Below are positions 1-8,202 of a stretch of 12,002 bases of DNA, piece by piece; position 1 is the first letter of the stretch, and each line of letters opens with the position of its first letter. The position numbers were made by a program, and so were the translations under genes. Location: the NCBI GenBank assembly GCA_016177515.1, contig JACOUZ010000157.1, positions 1-12,002 of the forward strand, written 5' to 3'. The DNA comes from Acidobacteriota bacterium (GTDB lineage Bacteria; Acidobacteriota; Polarisedimenticolia; Gp22-AA2). Under the pieces are notes generated by a model. That model searched no databases. It was not told the DNA's origin and saw nothing but the letters and a program-made list of their open reading frames with translations.

Positions 1-1
1 G

Positions 2-1485
<1,484 letters not shown>

Positions 1486-1489
<4 letters not shown>

Positions 1490-1959
1490 CCTCCCGGACG
1501 GCCCGGCCTCCGCGCCGCGGGATCGAGGCGGCCCGTTGGGATCCGATACGCGACCTGATCTCTCTCAAGGAGCGCCTGAACCGGCTGCTGGAGTCGGTCC
1601 AGAGAAGGGGTGATTTTTCATCGGACGGTCTCGCCGGCTGGATGCCTCCGGTGGACGTGCGCGAGAACCGCGAGGAGTTCGTCCTCACGGCGGAGGTGCC
1701 CGGCGTGCGCCGCGAGGACGTCCAGATCAAGGTGGAGGGGGCCATCGTCACGCTCCAGGGACGGCGCGCACTCGAAAAGGAGGCGAGGTCGGCGCTGCGC
1801 ATCGAGAGGCCGTACGGCTCGTTCTCGCGCACCTTCTACTTGCCGGCCCCGGTCGACGGAAGCCTGGTCGACGCCCGCATCCGCCACGGCGTCCTGGAGG
1901 TCTCCCTTCCCAAGTCCGCCGGCTCCCGCGTCCGCCCCATCAAGGTGCAGGTACATTAG
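1486..1959 (+). CDS. hsp20: Small heat-shock protein, Hsp20/alpha-crystallin family
   Basis: A 157-residue ATP-independent holdase, expected to form oligomers that keep unfolding proteins soluble until DnaK/DnaJ refold them. Residues 1-50 are a basic N-terminal arm. The alpha-crystallin domain spans about 53-143, from PPVDVRENREEFVLTAEVPG to the family motif GVLEVSLPK (135-143). The C-terminal tail carries PIKV (151-154), which matches the I-x-I/V anchor used in oligomer assembly. The ATG lies within the dnaK stop (ATGA) and has only a weak upstream Shine-Dalgarno match, so translation is probably coupled to dnaK. The gene ends in TAG, whose G is the first base of the dnaJ start codon. Its place between dnaK and dnaJ strongly suggests shared heat-shock control. 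Confidence 0.95.
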
Positions 1960-3065
1960 TGGTCAATCTCTACGAGGTGCTGGGGGTCGAGCGCAAGGCG
2001 CGGCTCGCCGACATCAAGAAGGCCTATCGCCGGCTGGCGCGCAAGCACCACCCCGACCTCAACCCCGGAGACAAGCGATCCGAGGAGCGCTTCAAGCAGA
2101 TCTCCGAGGCCTACGACGTCCTGTCGGATTCCGAGAAGCGGAAGAAGCACGATATCGAGCTGCAATACGGTGCGGGTGCGGCGGCCGGGCCCTTCGGCGC
2201 GGCCGGCGCCGGCGGCGAGATGGAGTTCGACTTCGGCGAAGCGGCCACGGGCTTTTCGTCTTTCTTCTCGGAGATCTTCGGGCACCACGCCGCCGAGAGG
2301 CGGGAGGAGAGGGAGCCGCTCGCGGGTGCGGACATCACCCGCACGCTGTCGATCGGGTTCTTCGACGCGCTGCGCGGGACGACGACCGAGGTCGCGCTGG
2401 ACTCCGAATCGCCCTGCCCGCGCTGCAACGGCTCGGGGACGGTCCCCTCCCGATCGCGCCGTCCCTGCCCGGAATGCGCCGGCACCGGCCGGATCAGCCA
2501 CGTCTCCGGACTTCTTCGGTTCGCCACAATGTGCAGGCGTTGCGCCGGCGAAGGGATGCTGGGCACCGAGGGGTGCGGGAACTGTGCGGGCGCCGGAGTG
2601 CTCAGGCGCCGCGAGACCCTGAAGATCCACATTCCAGCCGGAGTCGACAGCGGATCGCGCGTGCGCGTGGCAGGGAAAGGGCATGCGGGCAGGAACGGCG
2701 GCCCTAACGGTGACCTCTACATCGTGACCCAGGTGTCCACGCACCCCTTCTTCCGGAGGATCGGTGATAATATCCACTGCACCGTGCCGGTCTCGATGAC
2801 GGAAGCGGCGCTGGGTGCCCGCATCCAGGTCCCGACGGTGGACGGGTGGGCGAGCGTGAAAGTCCCGCCGGGCACGGAAAGCGGCCAGAAATTCAGGCTG
2901 CGCGGCAAGGGCGCCCCGCTCCTGCGCGGATCGGGGCGCGGAGACCAGTACGTGGAGGTCCATGTCGTCACGCCGCGCGCGAACGACGAACGATCCCGGC
3001 AGTTGCTGAGAGAGCTCGGCGCCCTGCATCCGGGCGAGGAGATGCGCCGTGGCATCCGCACCTGA
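1959..3065 (+). CDS. dnaJ: Chaperone DnaJ (Hsp40, class A with zinc domain)
   Basis: J-domain co-chaperone of 368 residues that delivers substrate to DnaK and stimulates its ATPase. The J domain covers residues 2-70, with the essential HPD at 31-33. A Gly/Ala/Phe-rich linker follows (about 71-108). Four CxxCxGxG zinc repeats sit at Cys153/156 (CPRCNGSG), Cys170/173 (CPECAGTG), Cys192/195 (CRRCAGEG) and Cys206/209 (CGNCAGAG), enough for two zinc sites. The C-terminal beta domains begin at LKIHIPAGVDSG. These parts make it a true DnaJ rather than a CbpA-like protein, although at 368 residues it is slightly shorter than many. The start is GTG, sharing one base with the hsp20 stop, and the next residues VNLYEVLGV match a normal DnaJ N-terminus. 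The end overlaps hspR by 17 bases. Confidence 0.97.
   Translation: MVNLYEVLGVERKARLADIKKAYRRLARKHHPDLNPGDKRSEERFKQISEAYDVLSDSEKRKKHDIELQYGAGAAAGPFGAAGAGGEMEFDFGEAATGFSSFFSEIFGHHAAERREEREPLAGADITRTLSIGFFDALRGTTTEVALDSESPCPRCNGSGTVPSRSRRPCPECAGTGRISHVSGLLRFATMCRRCAGEGMLGTEGCGNCAGAGVLRRRETLKIHIPAGVDSGSRVRVAGKGHAGRNGGPNGDLYIVTQVSTHPFFRRIGDNIHCTVPVSMTEAALGARIQVPTVDGWASVKVPPGTESGQKFRLRGKGAPLLRGSGRGDQYVEVHVVTPRANDERSRQLLRELGALHPGEEMRRGIRT
3036..3041 (+). promoter_or_regulatory. Shine-Dalgarno site supporting the hspR GTG start
   Basis: GAGGAG lies seven bases before the GTG at 3049, inside the 3' end of dnaJ. It favours the longer HspR with the basic N-terminal tail over the internal ATG at 3124. 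Confidence 0.6.
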
Positions 3066-3486
3066 GGGCCGCGCCCGGCGCCGGGCCGGGAGGGAGAAGC
3101 GTCGGGACAACAAGTCGTATTACATGATCAGCGTCGTGGCCGAACGCTTCGAGGTGCATCCGCAGACGCTCCGCCTGTACGAACGCGAGGGCCTGGTCAA
3201 ACCGTCCCGGACGCAGGGAAACACCCGGCTGTATTCGGAGGACGATCTCGAGCGTCTTTCCTTCATCCTGAACCTCACGCGGGAGCTGGGCGTCAACCTC
3301 GCCGGCGTCGAGATCATCATGAATCTCCGCCGGAGGATCGAGAGGATGCAGGAGGACATGGACCGTTTTATTTCGGAAGTGCGGCACGAGCTGAGCCGCC
3401 GGAGGCAGGAGGGGCCGATCGAATCGTCCCGGGCGCTGGTGAAAGTCCCGGCAGCCGGGCGCGCGTTCAAGACCGACAAGGGGTGA
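3049..3486 (+). CDS. hspR: MerR-family heat-shock repressor HspR
   Basis: DNA-binding repressor of 145 residues. The MerR-type winged helix covers about 26-75, with VHPQTLRLYEREGLVKPSRT as its core and NTRLYSEDDLERL as the wing and second helix. The segment GVNLAGVEII (81-90) is the hallmark that separates HspR from other MerR proteins. A charged, probably coiled-coil helix follows (about 91-119). In Streptomyces, HspR represses the dnaK operon with DnaK acting as co-repressor, and the same loop is inferred here from the operon position. The GTG start at 3049 is preceded by GAGGAG seven bases upstream, inside dnaJ. It gives an Arg-rich N-terminal tail (residues 8-19). An ATG at 3124 would start directly at the winged helix but has no better ribosome site. 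No inverted HAIR-type operator (CTTGAGT-N7-ACTCAAG) is visible in the window, and the dnaK promoter lies outside it. Confidence 0.93.
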   Translation: MASAPEGRARRRAGREKRRDNKSYYMISVVAERFEVHPQTLRLYEREGLVKPSRTQGNTRLYSEDDLERLSFILNLTRELGVNLAGVEIIMNLRRRIERMQEDMDRFISEVRHELSRRRQEGPIESSRALVKVPAAGRAFKTDKG

Positions 3487-3489
3487 TGG

Positions 3490-4353
3490 GTGGAAGAGGA
3501 ACGGGCAGCCGGGAAGCGAAGCGCGGCCTCATCCGAGACGCTGAAGAAGTACCTGCAGGAGATATCCAAGCTGCCACGCATCACCCCCGACGAAGAGAAG
3601 GTCCTCGGAGATCGCATCCAGAAGGGCGACAAGGAAGCCCTCCGCAAGCTGGTGGAGGCCAACCTCCGCTTCGTGGTCAGCTTCGCCAAGAAGTATCGCA
3701 ACTGCGGCCTCTCCTTCCTCGACCTGATCAACGAAGGCAACATCGGCCTGATCGAGGCGGCCAAGCGCTTCAACCCGAAGAAGAACGTCAAGTTCATCAC
3801 CTACGCCGTCTGGTGGGTGCGCCAGGCCATCATCCATGCGCTCTCGGACCAGAGCGGCGCCTTCCGGCTGCCGCAGAAGCAGGCCAATCTGCTTTACCGG
3901 ATCGGCAAGACCATCTCTCAGCTGACGCTCGACCTGGAGCGCAATCCGACCGCGGACGAGATCGCCGCCAAGCTGGAGATTCCGGTGGACGAAGTCACGA
4001 GCCTGCTGCAGGTCGCGGACGAGAATGTCTCGCTTTCGACCGTGATTGACGAAGAGCATGAATTCCACCTGTCGGACAAGCTCGAACAGGACGTGATTCC
4101 GCCGGCCGACATGGCCCTTTTGCGATCCTCCCTGAAAGACCACCTGTACGCCTGCCTGGGAGAGCTCGATCCCAAGGAACAGAAGGTCCTGCGGCTGCGC
4201 TTCGGACTGGAGGAAGGGGAGCCCAAGACGCTGAAGGAGATTGGCGAGATGATGGGCCTGTCGCGCGAGCGCATCCGGCAAATCGAGGCGCAGGCGCTGG
4301 AAAAACTGAATCGCTCCCAGAAATGCCAGCAGCTGCAGGGTTATCTGAACTAG
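3490..4353 (+). CDS. Sigma-70 family RNA polymerase sigma factor, short primary-like (RpoD/SigA type without region 1.1)
   Basis: A 287-residue sigma factor that directs RNA polymerase to promoters. Region 1.2 covers about 16-50 (LKKYLQEISKLPRITPDEE). Region 2 covers about 53-125, including the core-binding DLINEGNIGLIEAAKRF and the -10 element helix YAVWWVRQAIIHALSDQSG. Region 3 covers about 127-205. Region 4 covers about 215-277, with the -35 helix-turn-helix TLKEIGEMMGLSRERIRQIE. There is no region 1.1 and no long non-conserved insert, so it is about the size of the Bacteroidota primary sigma factor and also ends in a similar GYLN-like tail. The -10 residue equivalent to E. coli Gln437 is kept (Gln112), but the one equivalent to Thr440 is Ile115. 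The GTG start is three bases after the hspR stop, with AAGGGG six bases upstream. It could be the main sigma factor or a group 2 stress factor; the sequence alone does not decide. Confidence 0.95.
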   Translation: MEEERAAGKRSAASSETLKKYLQEISKLPRITPDEEKVLGDRIQKGDKEALRKLVEANLRFVVSFAKKYRNCGLSFLDLINEGNIGLIEAAKRFNPKKNVKFITYAVWWVRQAIIHALSDQSGAFRLPQKQANLLYRIGKTISQLTLDLERNPTADEIAAKLEIPVDEVTSLLQVADENVSLSTVIDEEHEFHLSDKLEQDVIPPADMALLRSSLKDHLYACLGELDPKEQKVLRLRFGLEEGEPKTLKEIGEMMGLSRERIRQIEAQALEKLNRSQKCQQLQGYLN

Positions 4354-4401
4354 GTGCCTGGCCGCGTGCCCGGCCGGGGCCCCGCCGTGGCCCTCGGCCT
4401 C

Positions 4402-4406
4402 AGGGG
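4402..4406 (+). promoter_or_regulatory. Shine-Dalgarno site choosing the ATG at 4415
   Basis: AGGGG lies eight bases before the ATG at 4415. The alternative GTG at 4406 overlaps this site and has no good purine tract of its own, so the ATG is the better start for the AAA+ ATPase. Confidence 0.5.
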
Positions 4407-4414
4407 TGTCGTCG

Positions 4415-5200
4415 ATGATCGAAGTTGAGAGCGGGGAATGCGCCCGGTGCGGCGGAAGCGGTTTCGTCATCGTGGGCGAGCGTGACGCCGCTCGGGCGCG
4501 ACCTTGCGCCTGCCGCTCCGTCCCTAAGGACCGGCCCGCGGGGGTCGGCGAGTTCCTGCTGGCGGCGCGCATCCCGCGGCGCTATCACGACTGCGAGTTC
4601 GAAAACTTCGACGCCATCCCGCCGCACCAGATGTCGCTGCAGGGAGCCCGGACGACGGCCGAGCGGTTCGCGGAGGAATACCCTCTCAGCGATCGCGGTC
4701 TGATGCTGATCGGGCCACCGGGAGTCGGCAAGACCCACCTCGCCGTGGCCATCCTCCGGCGCCTGGCGATCCAGAAAGGCGTGCCGTGCCAGTTCTGCGA
4801 CGTGCAGGATCTGCTGCGCCAGCTGCAGGCCACCTTCGACCGCCAGTCAGGGATGAGCGAGCTCGATCTCCTGCAGCCGGTCCTGCAGACCGAGATTGTC
4901 CTTCTTGACGATCTGGGAGGCCGGCAGTTCAGTCCGTGGCTCGAGGAAACGCTGTCGCACATCGTGACCACGCGGTACAACGAGAAACGGTCCACGATCG
5001 TGACCACGAACTACATGGATGAATCCGCGGGCGGCCGGGGGCCGACTCTGAAGGACCGCATCGGGCCGCGCGTCCACTCCCGCCTCCTGGAGATGTGCCA
5101 TGTGGTGAGGGTCGAGGCGCAAGACTTCCGTCAGACGATCAAGAGGGCCGATCACCATCGGCTGCCGGATCCCGGCGAACGCGCCGGGAGGACCCCGTGA
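4415..5200 (+). CDS. DnaC/DnaI/IstB-like AAA+ ATPase with N-terminal cysteine motif
   Basis: A 261-residue ATP-binding protein of the helicase-loader class. The N-terminus holds CARCGGSG (Cys9, Cys12) and CAC (Cys31, Cys33), which could bind one zinc ion, as in DnaI-like loaders. The AAA+ domain has a Walker A GPPGVGKTH (100-108), a Walker B IVLLDDLGG (161-169), a sensor-1 IVTTNY (195-200) and a probable arginine finger in GPRVHSRLLEM (217-227). DnaC and DnaI load the replicative helicase DnaB; IstB proteins serve IS21-type transposition. No IstA gene or terminal repeats are nearby, so a loader-like role is favoured over a transposition helper, but the true substrate is unknown. The gene is 61 bases after the sigma factor and could be in the same transcript. 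Its TGA overlaps the next gene's GTG by four bases. A GTG at 4406 would add three residues. Confidence 0.87.
   Translation: MIEVESGECARCGGSGFVIVGERDAARARPCACRSVPKDRPAGVGEFLLAARIPRRYHDCEFENFDAIPPHQMSLQGARTTAERFAEEYPLSDRGLMLIGPPGVGKTHLAVAILRRLAIQKGVPCQFCDVQDLLRQLQATFDRQSGMSELDLLQPVLQTEIVLLDDLGGRQFSPWLEETLSHIVTTRYNEKRSTIVTTNYMDESAGGRGPTLKDRIGPRVHSRLLEMCHVVRVEAQDFRQTIKRADHHRLPDPGERAGRTP
5187..5191 (+). promoter_or_regulatory. Shine-Dalgarno site fixing the thiolase GTG start at 5197
   Basis: GGAGG, within the longer purine run 5186-5192, lies five bases before the GTG at 5197. The frame stays open upstream to 5095, but that extension overlaps the ATPase gene deeply and encodes no thiolase-like sequence. 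Confidence 0.6.
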
Positions 5201-6450
5201 CCCGCCGCCCCCCGATCTTCGAGGCCCTCGTCGTGGCGGGCGCCCGTACGGCAATGGCCGAGCACAACACGCATTTCCGCGATCTCAGCGAGATCGAGCT
5301 GGGGGCCATCGCCGCGCGGGGCGCCCTCGCGCGCTCGGGCGCCGATCCGGCGCGCATCGATCACGTGGTGTTCGGGAACGCCATGCAGACCAGCGCCAAC
5401 GCCCTGTACGGAGCGCGCCATGTCGCGCTCAAGGCGGGCCTGCCGGACTCCGTCCCGGCCCTCACCCTCAACCGCCTGTGCGGATCGGGGATCCAGTCCG
5501 TTGTGACGGCCGCCTCCCTCATCGGGCTCGAGGAGGCGGCCGTGGTCCTGGCCGGGGGCATGGAGAACATGACCCAGGCCCCGCACGTGGTGCGCGGGCT
5601 GCGGGCAGGCCTGCGCATGGGGCACGCCCGGCTCGAGGACGCCCTCCTGGTGGGGCTCCTCGACAGTCATTGTGGATACTCCATGGCGCAGACGGCAGAC
5701 AACCTGGCGCAGGAGCGGGGCATCACGCGCGCGGAGGCCGACCGCTACGCCCTGCGCAGCCAGCAAGCCGCCGGGGCGGCGGTTCGGGCCGGGAAGCTCC
5801 GGGACGAAATCGTGCCGGTGACCGTGCGCGAAAGCGGCAGGGAGGTCGCCGTTCTGGAGGACAATCACCGGCGGCCGGACACCACGCTCGAGGGCCTGGC
5901 CAGGCTGCCGCCGGCCTTCCAGGGGAAGGGTTACGTGACCGCCGGCAACGCCTCGGGGATGGTGGACGGGGCCGCCGCGGTCGTCGTGGCGTCAGCGGCG
6001 GCGGCGAAAGCGTTGCCGGCGGGTCCGCTGGGCCGGGTGATGACTTACGGCGTGGCGGGTGTGCCTCCGCAGATCATGGGCATCGGCCCCGTGCCGGCCA
6101 TCCGTCAGGCCCTCGATCGCGCCGGCCTGTCCCTGAGCGAAATCGATCTGTTCGAGATCAACGAGGCGTTTGCGGCGCAATACCTGGCGGTGGAGAAGGA
6201 GCTCGCGCTGGACCGGGAGCGCGTGAACGTCAACGGCGGGGCCGTGGCGCTCGGCCACCCCCTGGGCGCGACCGGAACCCGCCTGGTCCTGACGCTCCTT
6301 CTCGAGTTGAAACGGAGGGGCGGCCGGTTCGGCATCGCCAGCGCCTGCATCGGCGGAGGGCAGGGCATCGCCGTGGTCGTCGAGGCATTCGCTCCCGCCA
6401 AACACTGGAGGACAGCGCCCGGCGCGGCTCCCGGGCTGGAGGCGACATGA
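5197..6450 (+). CDS. Thiolase (acetyl-CoA acetyltransferase / 3-ketoacyl-CoA thiolase)
   Basis: A 417-residue cytoplasmic thiolase that condenses two acetyl-CoA to acetoacetyl-CoA, or cleaves 3-ketoacyl-CoA in the reverse direction. The nucleophile is Cys95 in LNRLCGSGIQSV. Other family marks are GGMENMTQAPH (120-130), INEAFAAQ (321-328), the catalytic His354 in NGGAVALGHPLGATGTR, and the second catalytic Cys384 in CIGGGQGIA. Length and motif order fit the degradative and biosynthetic thiolase II family, and all catalytic residues are present. Chain-length preference cannot be read from the sequence. The gene overlaps the preceding ATPase by four bases (GTGA) and overlaps the dehydrogenase by four bases at most, so it opens a three-enzyme module. 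It ends with a short Pro/Ala-rich tail. Confidence 0.96.
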   Translation: MTRRPPIFEALVVAGARTAMAEHNTHFRDLSEIELGAIAARGALARSGADPARIDHVVFGNAMQTSANALYGARHVALKAGLPDSVPALTLNRLCGSGIQSVVTAASLIGLEEAAVVLAGGMENMTQAPHVVRGLRAGLRMGHARLEDALLVGLLDSHCGYSMAQTADNLAQERGITRAEADRYALRSQQAAGAAVRAGKLRDEIVPVTVRESGREVAVLEDNHRRPDTTLEGLARLPPAFQGKGYVTAGNASGMVDGAAAVVVASAAAAKALPAGPLGRVMTYGVAGVPPQIMGIGPVPAIRQALDRAGLSLSEIDLFEINEAFAAQYLAVEKELALDRERVNVNGGAVALGHPLGATGTRLVLTLLLELKRRGGRFGIASACIGGGQGIAVVVEAFAPAKHWRTAPGAAPGLEAT

Positions 6451-7340
6451 TGGAGATCAAGAAGGTCGGGGTCCTGGGATGCGGCCTGATGGGGTCGGGC
6501 ATCGCCCAGGTCGCCGCACAGTCCGGCTATTCCACCACGGTGCTCGAGGTCTCCCGGGAACTCCTGGACACCGGTCTGAAGAGGATCGACCAGTTCCTCG
6601 CCGCGGGCGTCGCGAAGGGGAAGGTCCGGCCGGAGGAGAGGCAGGCGACCCTGTCGCGGCTGTCCGGCACGACCGACTACGAGAGCCTCAAGGATTGCGA
6701 TCTCGTGATCGAAGCCGTGATCGAGAACCTGGAAGCCAAGAGGGAAGCCTTCAGCCGGCTCGAGCGCTCCCTGAAGAAGGAGGCGATCCTCGCCAGCAAC
6801 ACCTCGTCGCTGTCGATCACGGAAATGGCGATCGCCACGAAACGGCCGCAGCGGTTCGTCGGGCTGCACTTCTTCAACCCGGTCCCGCTCATGAAGCTGG
6901 TCGAGGTCATCCGCACCATCCGGACCGAACCGGCTGTCGAAGAGACGGTCGTGGGCTTCGCGAAGAACCTGGGGAAGGTGCCGGTCCGGACGTTGGACCG
7001 CACGGGCTTCATTGTGAACCGTCTGCTGGTGCCGTACATCCTGGATGCCATCCGGGCCCTGGAGGAGGGGGTCGGCAGCATCTCCGACATCGATCAGGGC
7101 ATGAAGCTCGGCTGCGGCCATCCCATGGGCCCTCTCACGCTTCTGGATCTGGTCGGGATCGACACGACGTATTACATTGCCGACATCATGTTCGACGAGT
7201 TCCGCGATCGGCGGTTCGCCCCCCCACCGCTGATGAAGCGGATGGTCCTGGCGGGGTTCCACGGGCGCAAGACCGGCCGGGGGTTCTACGACTACGCCAG
7301 CGAGCCCCCCCGGGCGAACGACTTTCTGACGCAGCGTTAG
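6447..7340 (+). CDS. 3-hydroxyacyl-CoA dehydrogenase (3-hydroxybutyryl-CoA dehydrogenase type)
   Basis: A 297-residue single-function NAD(P)-dependent dehydrogenase that interconverts 3-ketoacyl-CoA and (S)-3-hydroxyacyl-CoA, most likely acetoacetyl-CoA and 3-hydroxybutyryl-CoA. The Rossmann motif is GCGLMGSG (11-18), with an acidic Glu34 at the end of the second strand, which favours NAD. The catalytic set matches the human enzyme by spacing: Ser120 in SNTSSLSI, His141 in GLHFFNP, Glu153 in LVEV and Asn191 in IVNRLL. The C-terminal dimerisation domain contains CGHPMGPLTLLDLVGID and ends GRKTGRGFYDY. Two ATGs are possible, at 6447 (ATGA overlap with the thiolase) and 6450. GGAGG at 6438-6442 sits four and seven bases before them, so 6450 is equally credible and removes one Met. 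It lacks the hydratase half of FadB, and a separate hydratase gene follows. Confidence 0.96.
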   Translation: MMEIKKVGVLGCGLMGSGIAQVAAQSGYSTTVLEVSRELLDTGLKRIDQFLAAGVAKGKVRPEERQATLSRLSGTTDYESLKDCDLVIEAVIENLEAKREAFSRLERSLKKEAILASNTSSLSITEMAIATKRPQRFVGLHFFNPVPLMKLVEVIRTIRTEPAVEETVVGFAKNLGKVPVRTLDRTGFIVNRLLVPYILDAIRALEEGVGSISDIDQGMKLGCGHPMGPLTLLDLVGIDTTYYIADIMFDEFRDRRFAPPPLMKRMVLAGFHGRKTGRGFYDYASEPPRANDFLTQR

Positions 7341-7408
7341 AAGCCTCTGCGGGCGTTCGGTCGCGCCGGACCCCGGAGGCGGCGGGACCCCGCGAGGGAG
7401 GAGGGACG

Positions 7409-8194
7409 ATGGACGGTTCGGACCGAGTGCTGTACGAGAGCCGGGACGGCATCGCGCGGCTGACCATCAACCGGCCGGAGAAGCTGAACGCCCTCGATCG
7501 CCTGACCATGCGGCAGATCGACCGGGCGGTGGCGGCGGCGGGGGAGGACGCGGGGACGGGTGTGCTGATCCTGACCGGAATGGGCGCGAAGGCATTCGTC
7601 GCCGGCGCCGATATCGGCGAGCTGGCGTCCCACACCCCCGTCGAGGGCGCGGCTTTCGCCCGTCGCGGGCAGGACGTCCTGAACCGACTGGAGCGCCTCG
7701 GGAAGCCGAGTATCGCTGCCATCAACGGATACGCGCTGGGCGGCGGGCTCGAACTGGCCATGGCCTGCACGCTGCGCCTGGCGGCCGACACGGCGAAACT
7801 CGGGCAGCCCGAAGTAACCCTCGGGATCATCCCGGGCTACGGCGGGACCCAGCGGCTGAGCCGGATCGTCGGGCCCGGCCGGGCACTTGAAATCCTCCTG
7901 ACGGGCGAGCCGATCGACGCCCGCGAGGCGCACCGCATCGGGCTGGTCAACCGGGTGGTGCCGGCGGCCGAGCTGGCGGCCTCGGCGGAGGCGCTGGCGC
8001 GCACTCTCCTGGCCCGGGGACCCGTGGCCCTGCGCTTCGTCCTGCAGGCTGTGCACGAAGGCCTGCAGATGGGCCTGGTGGAAGGACTCTCCACAGAGGC
8101 GACTCTGTTCGGCCTGTCCTGCGCGACGGAGGACATGCGCGAGGGAACGCGCGCCTTTCTTGAAAAGCGCAAGCCTTCATTCAAGGCTCGCTGA
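7409..8194 (+). CDS. Enoyl-CoA hydratase/crotonase family protein
   Basis: A 261-residue crotonase-fold enzyme, expected to hydrate trans-2-enoyl-CoA (for example crotonyl-CoA) to 3-hydroxyacyl-CoA. The two catalytic glutamates are present at the correct 20-residue distance: Glu115 in GGGLELAMAC and Glu135 in GQPEVTLGIIPGYGGTQRL. The oxyanion-hole regions are FVAGADIGEL (63-72) and YALGGG (108-113). Having both glutamates argues for a true hydratase rather than an isomerase-only or decarboxylase relative. The ATG follows a strong purine run (AGGGAGGAGGGA, 7395-7406). It begins 68 bases after the dehydrogenase stop, the widest gap in the window. With the two upstream genes it completes an acetyl-CoA to crotonyl-CoA route, or three of the four beta-oxidation steps. 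Confidence 0.95.
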   Translation: MDGSDRVLYESRDGIARLTINRPEKLNALDRLTMRQIDRAVAAAGEDAGTGVLILTGMGAKAFVAGADIGELASHTPVEGAAFARRGQDVLNRLERLGKPSIAAINGYALGGGLELAMACTLRLAADTAKLGQPEVTLGIIPGYGGTQRLSRIVGPGRALEILLTGEPIDAREAHRIGLVNRVVPAAELAASAEALARTLLARGPVALRFVLQAVHEGLQMGLVEGLSTEATLFGLSCATEDMREGTRAFLEKRKPSFKAR

Positions 8195-8202
8195 GGGGAC
8201 GC

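Noticed and set aside
1610..2707. Open + frame crossing the hsp20/dnaJ junction
   Set aside because: It is an Arg/Ala-rich shadow of both genes in another frame with no recognisable domain.
1956..3113. Long open frame on the - strand (385 codons) opposite dnaJ, with similar ones at 3529-4572 and 6105-7262
   Set aside because: They lie wholly opposite well-recognised genes, show no family motifs, and are rich in Arg, Gly, Ala and Pro. Long antisense frames are expected in high-GC DNA because stop codons are rare.
4354..4414. GC-rich gap with the palindrome cggggccccg (4375-4384) as a terminator after the sigma gene
   Set aside because: The stem is short and no run of T follows, so there is no support for an intrinsic terminator.
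4415..5200. AAA+ ATPase as the IstB half of an IS21-type insertion sequence
   Set aside because: No IstA transposase frame, terminal inverted repeats or target duplication is seen, and the gene is tightly packed between cellular genes on both sides.
5478..6446. Open + frame upstream of the dehydrogenase start, apparently extending it by over 300 codons
   Set aside because: The upstream part is the thiolase gene read in another frame. Homology to the dehydrogenase begins only at MMEIKKVGVLGCG, and a ribosome site precedes the ATG at 6447/6450.
7343..7380. Possible hairpin (GCCTC pairing with GAGGC, inner GGCG with CGCC) between dehydrogenase and hydratase
   Set aside because: Stems are short, the loop is large and there is no T tract. 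Such pairing is common by chance at this GC content.
6479..7408. Open + frame fused in front of the enoyl-CoA hydratase
   Set aside because: It is the dehydrogenase gene read out of frame, low in complexity, and the hydratase has its own strong ribosome site and ATG at 7409. It is not a FadB-like fusion.
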